Shown piece after piece: positions 1-4,209 of a DNA stretch of 5,990 nt. The position numbers and the translations under genes are program-made. The stretch is from contig JAIOTR010000024.1 of assembly GCA_021106665.1 (NCBI GenBank), positions 1 to 5,990 of the forward strand, given 5' to 3'. Under the pieces are notes generated by a model. The model saw nothing but the letters and a program-made list of their open reading frames with translations, was not told the origin of the DNA and did not search any database. Origin of the DNA: Bacteroidales bacterium (GTDB lineage: Bacteria; Bacteroidota; Bacteroidia; Bacteroidales; JAADJA01). Position 1 is the stretch's first letter; each line of letters starts with the position of its first letter.

Positions 1-882
1 AAGACCTGCTCGCATTGCCTCCATTACTGAATTTGAGAAACCTTCTGAATCTGATGTGTTTAATGCTATGTCTGAGCCTTTTAGTATATTTTCAACATCA
101 TTTCTTAATCCGGTAAACTTTATGTATTTTTCTATATTAAGCTCTTTGACACGCTTTTCTAATGATTCCCTCATCCAGCCATCACCAACAATTATAAAAT
201 TAGCCGGCACCACTTTTATAATATGCGGTACAGCTTCAATAAGCAGATCAACACGTTTTACCTGGCGATTATAATTTGATACCAATGTAACGATTGGTTT
301 ATTATCAAGATTAAATTCTTTTTTTATGGCTTCTTTAGCCCTGTTATTTTTTTCAAATGCTTTGCCTGTAACTATTCCATTATATATTATTTGAACCGAG
401 GTATTTTTGCATAAAGGTATAATTTTTTGTTTTACTGCTTTTGAATTGACAACTATTTTGTCAGATAATTTCATCATTAACTGCATTATCTTAAGTTCAG
501 CTGGCTTTGCCCAAAACAGCATATCCCGAATAGATATAATTACCTTATTAATACCGGATAGTTTCCCAGATAAAACACCAATAATTGTCGAATCCTGGAA
601 AAAAGTTTGTATAACCTGGTATTTCCCTTTTTTAAGTGTATAGCTCAGCTTCAGCAATTTAAAAAAGCAATCAAGGCTTGCAAGTTTGTTAATATTAAGA
701 ATACTGATGCTTATATTCTTTGGTTTAAGATAATGTTCTTTATCTCCTCGAAGTAAAAACAGTGATATATCAAATTTAGATGAATCCAGATTATCAATAA
801 GTATTTTTAATTGCCTTTCTGTACCGCCGGTTCCTAATTGATCAATAATACAGGCAATTTTTATTTTGTTTGAAGGTTTCAT
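1..882 (-). CDS. Glycosyltransferase family 4 (GT-B fold), 3' end cut by window edge
   Basis: A 294-residue partial protein starts at the ATG at 880-882 and stays open to base 1. It matches retaining GT-B transferases of family GT4, which move a sugar from a nucleotide-sugar donor to a lipid-linked or glycan acceptor at the cytoplasmic membrane face. The N-terminal Rossmann strand IACIIDQLGTGGTERQL (residues 9-25) carries the glycine-rich loop GTGGTER (17-23). The inter-domain region has the typical IIYNGI (165-170), and the donor domain has LVSNYNRQVKRVDLLIEA (residues 200-217) and IIVGDGW (230-236). The donor-site E-x7-E motif is E280 and E288 within SDSEGFSNSVMEAMRAG (277-293). About 60-90 residues are probably missing at the C-terminus. 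The start is fixed by an in-frame TAA immediately upstream (883-885); no clear Shine-Dalgarno is seen, so translation may be coupled to the acyltransferase gene 36 nt upstream. The sugar specificity cannot be read from the sequence. Confidence 0.93.
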   Translation of the reverse strand, partial: MKPSNKIKIACIIDQLGTGGTERQLKILIDNLDSSKFDISLFLLRGDKEHYLKPKNISISILNINKLASLDCFFKLLKLSYTLKKGKYQVIQTFFQDSTIIGVLSGKLSGINKVIISIRDMLFWAKPAELKIMQLMMKLSDKIVVNSKAVKQKIIPLCKNTSVQIIYNGIVTGKAFEKNNRAKEAIKKEFNLDNKPIVTLVSNYNRQVKRVDLLIEAVPHIIKVVPANFIIVGDGWMRESLEKRVKELNIEKYIKFTGLRNDVENILKGSDIALNTSDSEGFSNSVMEAMRAGL

Positions 883-918
883 TTAAAGTAGCTGTTTCGC
901 AGAAACATCAGATTCATT

Positions 919-1488
919 TTAATTTTTTTCGATATCATTTTTTTTATTTTTACGGGTTCCTATTTTCCTGGCAGGATTACCAGCTAAAATAGTAAAGGGG
1001 AGTATTTTTCTGCCAGCAACAACTGAACCAGCAGAAATAATACATCCATCTCCAATGTTTGCACCTGGCATAATAAAAGCATTTGCACCGATCCAGATAT
1101 TATTGCCAATAACTACCTTTTTATCAATATAGCCCTGTTCTCTGATCGGCTTATTAATATCATTAAATCTATGATTGGCAGACCAGATTTTAACATCCGG
1201 ACCGAAAAGAACATCATCCCCGATTATAACTCCACCAGCAGCCTGAATAAAATTGCTGGGGCCCAATGCTACATTATTCCCGATTGACAAATTGTTGATA
1301 TTACGCACACGTACCCCTTCCTGGATATTTAAATTTTCCCCACATGATTTCAAATACCTGCGGAATAGACCTGATCTTAATGCGATTCCAACTGATCCTG
1401 GTAAATATTGTATAAAAAAATAAATATAGAAAAATCTGCCGATTTGTGATGATAAATCCTGTTTAAACAGTTTTAAAATTTTATACAT
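919..1488 (-). CDS. Left-handed beta-helix O-acyltransferase (hexapeptide family, WbbJ-like)
   Basis: A complete 189-residue protein with an ATG start preceded by AAAGGGA (1495-1501) at 6 nt spacing. The first 60 residues form a hydrophobic/basic lead with LPGSVGIALRSGLFRRYLKSCG (29-50 region), which is common in acyltransferases of O-antigen and exopolysaccharide clusters. Residues about 61-170 are hexapeptide repeats such as LSIGNNVALG, VIIGDDVLFG, VVIGNNIWIG and ANIGDGCIIS. The probable catalytic His is H106 in SANHRF, and the C-terminal cap is AGNPARKIG (169-177). Family knowledge predicts a trimer that uses acetyl-CoA or another acyl-CoA to acylate a sugar hydroxyl in the cytoplasm. It lies 18 nt downstream of a second enzyme of the same fold and 36 nt upstream of the glycosyltransferase, which points to modification of a polysaccharide repeat unit. 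The exact acceptor is unknown. The Lys/Asn-rich tail (178-189) is probably disordered. Confidence 0.92.
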   Translation of the reverse strand: MYKILKLFKQDLSSQIGRFFYIYFFIQYLPGSVGIALRSGLFRRYLKSCGENLNIQEGVRVRNINNLSIGNNVALGPSNFIQAAGGVIIGDDVLFGPDVKIWSANHRFNDINKPIREQGYIDKKVVIGNNIWIGANAFIMPGANIGDGCIISAGSVVAGRKILPFTILAGNPARKIGTRKNKKNDIEKN

Positions 1489-1506
1489 AATTGTTCCCTT
1501 TAAAAC

Positions 1507-2163
1507 TTATTTTTCAATTTTCATTTTCTTTAAATCAAATTTTTCTTTTAAAAAATTAAATAAAACTGCTTTTTCCTGTATATCATTTTGAATTATCATT
1601 TGATCTGTAAAATTACGTTTTATAATTTTTTTTTCAGCTTTGCATTTTCCATAAGCTTCTTTATCTCTATGACCAACCACCCTTGCAGGATTACCAGCAA
1701 CTATCGCACATGGTTCAACATCCTTTGCTACAACCGCCCCTGCTCCTACAATAGCACCTTCCCCGATCTCTATTCCGGGCATTATCGTGCAATTAGCCCC
1801 TATCCAGACATTATCATGAATATAAACAGGCCTTATTTCAATATCCTGCCCAAAAGGGACAGCTTTGTTTCGGCGGTAATCGTGGTTTGAAGTTATAATT
1901 AAGGTATGTGCAGCAATAGTAACATTATTGCCAAGAAATAATCCCCCCTGACAAAAAAAATGAATATGACTGTTTAACTGCACGTTATTTTTAACAAATA
2001 GTTTGTTACCATGGCTGATAGAACATGTGGGATGAATAAAACATTTTTCACCAAGTTCACCAAAACTTTCATCCTGATATTCATGATAAAAATTATCAGC
2101 TATCCATACTAAAGCTCTTAGCAGCCTGCTTTTTTTAAATAAATATCTTTTTATGAATCGCAT
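1507..2163 (-). CDS. Hexapeptide-repeat O-acetyltransferase (Maa/NodL/LacA-like) with C-terminal extension
   Basis: A 218-residue protein of the left-handed beta-helix acetyltransferase family, predicted to transfer acetyl from acetyl-CoA to a sugar. With the ATG at 2161-2163 as residue 1, the probable catalytic His is H94 in TSNHDYRR, followed by the loop KAVPFGQDIEIRPV. The hexapeptide coils include VYIHDNVWIGANCTIMPG and IEIGEGAIVGAGAVVAKDV, closed by AGNPARVVGHRD (156-167). I choose this ATG because AGGGG lies 9 nt upstream; the frame could also start at a TTG (2182-2184), but that would place this ribosome site inside the gene. After the usual family end there are about 50 extra residues, lysine-rich and probably helical, with no domain I recognise. 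The gene is 32 nt downstream of the VanZ-CBM gene and 18 nt upstream of the second acyltransferase. The two are only distantly alike outside the coil motifs, so they probably have different acceptors. Confidence 0.92.
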   Translation of the reverse strand: MRFIKRYLFKKSRLLRALVWIADNFYHEYQDESFGELGEKCFIHPTCSISHGNKLFVKNNVQLNSHIHFFCQGGLFLGNNVTIAAHTLIITSNHDYRRNKAVPFGQDIEIRPVYIHDNVWIGANCTIMPGIEIGEGAIVGAGAVVAKDVEPCAIVAGNPARVVGHRDKEAYGKCKAEKKIIKRNFTDQMIIQNDIQEKAVLFNFLKEKFDLKKMKIEK

Positions 2164-2172
2164 TAAAATTTT

Positions 2173-2177
2173 CCCCT
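2173..2177 (-). promoter_or_regulatory. Ribosome binding site deciding the start of the 1507-2163 gene
   Basis: AGGGG on the minus strand lies 9 nt before the ATG at 2161-2163. It supports that ATG over the in-frame TTG at 2182-2184, which would make the protein seven residues longer and has no comparable site in front of it. Confidence 0.65.
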
Positions 2178-2195
2178 GTTGCAAACAATAACAAC

Positions 2196-3116
2196 TTAAT
2201 TCATCAGCCGAACATCATCCACATAAATTGCATTCTGCTGCTGCAAATGAGACGCGTGTAATCCAAACTCATAAATATTACTTAAATCCATTTTCCGATT
2301 TGCAGGTGCGGTGGCGATTTCTACTAAAGGGATTTGAATATCGTTCCAGCCCTGCTTAAGGTTTATGCTTTTATTGAATCTGTCATTATATTTTCGTCCA
2401 GTGTTAACATGAATGAAATCATAAATTTTTAAGTGGATCATAATTTTATTTGATGACTGATTATAAATACTGACTTTAAAAAAATCATATCCTTCCCAAT
2501 TACCGGGGAAATGTTTAAAACCAACACCTGAATGTTTTTTATTGGCAAGCGGTACTTTTAAAGAATACTTACCTTTTCTTGAGATAGAGCTATCTCTGAT
2601 ATAGTCTGGACTGCTTAGCCTTGATGTTTCAAAAGGAGTTTCAAAACCTGCTATAACAGGAAATTGTATTTTTGCAATAGCCTCGTCTGTTACAGTTACA
2701 GATAGCGGATATATATCAAAAAGGATCATTATTATTATCAGAACCTGTGATATACGCAATATATTCTGAGAAATAGTTTTTCGTGCCGAGGCGATAAATG
2801 CAAGTGTAATTAGGGTACCTTTTAAATCATTTATGACATCTCCGATAAGAGGGGTGCGATTAAATATTATCTGAACAATTTCTGTAAGAATACCAAAAAA
2901 TAAAGCAATAAGAAGAACCTGCCAGCATTGTTTTATAAAAGGTTTGCCGGATATTGTTTTGCAAAATTTTAACAATAGATAAGTCCAAAACGAAAATGCA
3001 ATGATATGCCCTAATCCCCAGGCTTGAGTAAAAATACGGGAGGAGTAGTAATCCGGCCCTCCTATGAACAAGAAAACAAAACAGAGGGTGGCGATTGGGA
3101 TGGAAATAAATTTCAA
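2196..3116 (-). CDS. VanZ-like membrane protein fused to a C-terminal carbohydrate-binding-type domain
   Basis: A 306-residue protein in two parts. Residues 1-142 are membrane-embedded, with hydrophobic segments near 3-20, 36-52, 65-84, 100-112 and 122-141. They hold VanZ-family signatures: WGLGHIIAFSFWTYLL (33-48), GILTEIVQIIFNRTPLIGDV (75-94) and IND-LKG (95-100). Residues about 150-306 look like a beta-sandwich of the galactose-binding or CIA30/CBM11 type: an opening GFETPFE (157-163), SRKGKYSLKVPL (179-190), the central W207-EGYDFFKVSIYN, GWNDIQIPL (256-264) and the closing IYVDDVRL (297-304). The topology would put this domain on one membrane face, most likely outside. VanZ-type proteins are known from teicoplanin resistance but are mostly uncharacterised, and many lie in polysaccharide loci, so resistance should not be assumed. 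The start is a TTG (3114-3116), backed by AAGGA 5 nt upstream, an in-frame TGA a few codons further up, and no usable ATG before about residue 130. The gene is 135 nt downstream of the SGNH gene and 32 nt upstream of the first acyltransferase. Confidence 0.82.
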   Translation of the reverse strand: MKFISIPIATLCFVFLFIGGPDYYSSRIFTQAWGLGHIIAFSFWTYLLLKFCKTISGKPFIKQCWQVLLIALFFGILTEIVQIIFNRTPLIGDVINDLKGTLITLAFIASARKTISQNILRISQVLIIIMILFDIYPLSVTVTDEAIAKIQFPVIAGFETPFETSRLSSPDYIRDSSISRKGKYSLKVPLANKKHSGVGFKHFPGNWEGYDFFKVSIYNQSSNKIMIHLKIYDFIHVNTGRKYNDRFNKSINLKQGWNDIQIPLVEIATAPANRKMDLSNIYEFGLHASHLQQQNAIYVDDVRLMN

Positions 3117-3121
3117 GAATA

Positions 3122-3126
3122 TCCTT
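3122..3126 (-). promoter_or_regulatory. Ribosome binding site supporting a TTG start
   Basis: AAGGA on the minus strand lies 5 nt before the TTG at 3114-3116. Together with the in-frame TGA upstream and the lack of any ATG in the first 130 codons, it makes TTG the best start for the VanZ-CBM gene. Confidence 0.55.
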
Positions 3127-3166
3127 ATAATGGTGTATCAACAATTCAACAGATCGTCATAAACAT

Positions 3167-3222
3167 CACGAGACCGTCACCGATTTTCTCCACTCCGATA
3201 AAATGCCGTTTACTCACTCGTG
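3167..3222 (-). other. Intergenic inverted repeat (possible structured leader)
   Basis: The 135-nt gap between the SGNH gene and the VanZ-CBM gene contains CACGAG (3217-3222 on the minus strand) paired with CTCGTG (3167-3172), a 6-bp outer stem around 44 nt. Inside it, ATTTT and AAAAT can form a second short stem. No U-tract follows, so it is not an ordinary terminator, and it does not match a riboswitch consensus that I know. It could be an mRNA leader or processing element, or chance. No gene is seen in this gap. Confidence 0.25.
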
Positions 3223-3251
3223 TTGTATCTGTAGGCTCTCCAAATCAATCC

Positions 3252-4085
3252 TTAAGGTTTAATTTTCACTAGGAAAATCAGCAATCGCTCTGCTATTGCC
3301 TTTTGTCCCTGTTTGTTCAAATGCCCGCCATCATTGCTGTATCCTTTATAAAGGGTGAGGTATTCTTTCCCATCCTTTTCAAATGTAGTCATAGTTCCAT
3401 CAGGCTGGGTAGCTTCTGCTGTTGCAAATTCAAATACAGGGTCTATGAGTTGATAGGTGTTGAGAAGCAGTTGATTGAACATGTTTCGTTTGATATTTGC
3501 ATCAATACCACTAATTGGTTTACCAAGAATTTTTTTAATCCAAGTCTTAAGGCCTGTTTGAACAGTGGTCAGGGGCATTGTGATGTGAATAAAACGGGTT
3601 CTCGGATATTTTGATTTCAAATTGTTGATCTGTTCTTTGTAATTTAAAAACACCTTTTCAACATCGGTATTTGCGTTGGCGTCTATGTAACAATATTTGT
3701 GGAAAGCAATATCTGCTTTGTCTCCAACTCCTGATTTAATTATTTTTACAAAATCATCTGTTTTTGAGACGGGGTCTCTATTTTTCCCGACTTTTGAGTG
3801 GGAGAAGACACCAACATCAATGGTCGCCAGGTCTCTTGTTTCAATTATATTTAGTTGGATTTCAGGATGTTCATCCATAACAGCCCGGATTCCATCCATT
3901 ATATTATAGCCAACAGATTGATGGCCAAAATAAATCTTTTGTTTCGCCAGCTTTTCCCATTGTTCAGGCGATATATCTTTAATAGTTTTCACAGAATCAC
4001 CCCCTCTACTTTCTTCAACCTTGAAATAACCTATTATGAGAAACAGGCTTAGACACACCAATAGTATTTTTCGAAGATTTGTCAT
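3252..4085 (-). CDS. Exported or membrane-anchored SGNH-like hydrolase
   Basis: A 277-residue protein with a basic N-terminus and one hydrophobic stretch (residues 6-20) that acts as a signal peptide or membrane anchor. No signal-peptidase II lipobox is seen: the only nearby Cys (C11) is too early and is preceded by Val. The mature part fits the SGNH/GDSL esterase pattern. A first block IYFGHQSVGYNIMDG (51-65) supplies the candidate nucleophile S57, and a last block NDGGHLNKQG (251-260) supplies the D252-x-x-H255 pair. Between them lie GKNRDP (100-105), AFHKYCYIDANANTD (127-141) and FIHITMPL (165-172). Family knowledge suggests hydrolysis or transfer of an ester, for example acetyl groups on a polysaccharide, outside the cytoplasm; the neighbouring acyltransferases fit this, but it is inference. 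Start: ATG at 4083-4085 with AAAAGGGG (4092-4099) 6 nt upstream. The GHQS block departs from classical GDS(L). Confidence 0.75.
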   Translation of the reverse strand: MTNLRKILLVCLSLFLIIGYFKVEESRGGDSVKTIKDISPEQWEKLAKQKIYFGHQSVGYNIMDGIRAVMDEHPEIQLNIIETRDLATIDVGVFSHSKVGKNRDPVSKTDDFVKIIKSGVGDKADIAFHKYCYIDANANTDVEKVFLNYKEQINNLKSKYPRTRFIHITMPLTTVQTGLKTWIKKILGKPISGIDANIKRNMFNQLLLNTYQLIDPVFEFATAEATQPDGTMTTFEKDGKEYLTLYKGYSNDGGHLNKQGQKAIAERLLIFLVKIKP

Positions 4086-4116
4086 GTAATGCCCCTTTTA
4101 TTAATTTTGAATTGCC

Positions 4117-4136
4117 GGTATAACCCCTTTAATACC
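4117..4136 (-). other. Short inverted repeat upstream of the SGNH gene
   Basis: GGTAT and ATACC flank a 10-nt AT/G-rich spacer, about 30 nt before the SGNH start. It may be an operator-like site or a small hairpin. A 5-bp arm is expected often by chance, and I find no convincing -35/-10 pair around it. Confidence 0.15.
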
Positions 4137-4170
4137 ACCAAATTATTTATCTCTTCCTTTAAATTAGTCA

Positions 4171-4206
4171 GGCTCTTTTCCTGTCACAGGGTCACCCGGA
4201 AAAGCC
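4171..4206 (-). other. Stem-loop just after the HAF-repeat gene stop codon
   Basis: Three nt after the stop codon (4210-4212), the transcript has GGCTTTTCC, a 16-nt loop and GGAAAAGAGCC. This gives a 9-bp stem with a two-base GA bulge; the loop itself contains GGGTGACCC. No T-run follows (TGACTAATTTAAA comes next), so it is not a canonical intrinsic terminator. It may act as a weak terminator or mRNA-end stabiliser that separates the HAF-repeat gene from the polysaccharide genes. The rest of the 124-nt gap 4086-4209 holds no gene. Confidence 0.4.
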
Positions 4207-4209
4207 GTG

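Noticed and set aside
56..643. Plus-strand open frames (56-274 and 407-643) opposite the glycosyltransferase
   Set aside because: They are antisense shadows of a gene with clear GT4 motifs across its whole visible length.
1588..1890. Plus-strand open frame of 100 codons opposite the acetyltransferase gene
   Set aside because: It is antisense to a well-supported gene, and its protein is low-complexity Phe/Ser/Tyr-rich with no motif.
2164..2184. TTG start at 2182-2184 for the 1507-2163 acetyltransferase
   Set aside because: The AGGGG ribosome site lies within this extension and is well placed for the ATG at 2161-2163; the TTG has no comparable site.
2196..3116. Glycopeptide (teicoplanin) resistance gene vanZ
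   Set aside because: Only the VanZ-type membrane fold is shared; the CBM-like fusion and polysaccharide context argue against a resistance role, and there are no other van genes.
2860..3144. Minus-strand frame of 94 codons overlapping the VanZ domain in another frame
   Set aside because: It overlaps the recognisable VanZ motifs; the hydrophobic character comes from reading the same membrane-coding DNA out of frame.
3024..4052. Plus-strand open frames (3024-3272, 3303-3614, 3697-3909, 3855-4052)
   Set aside because: They lie opposite the VanZ-CBM and SGNH genes, with no recognisable motif and no good ribosome binding site noticed.
4040..4085. Lipoprotein signal on the SGNH-like protein
   Set aside because: The only Cys in the hydrophobic segment is residue 11, preceded by Val, which is too early and does not fit a lipobox.
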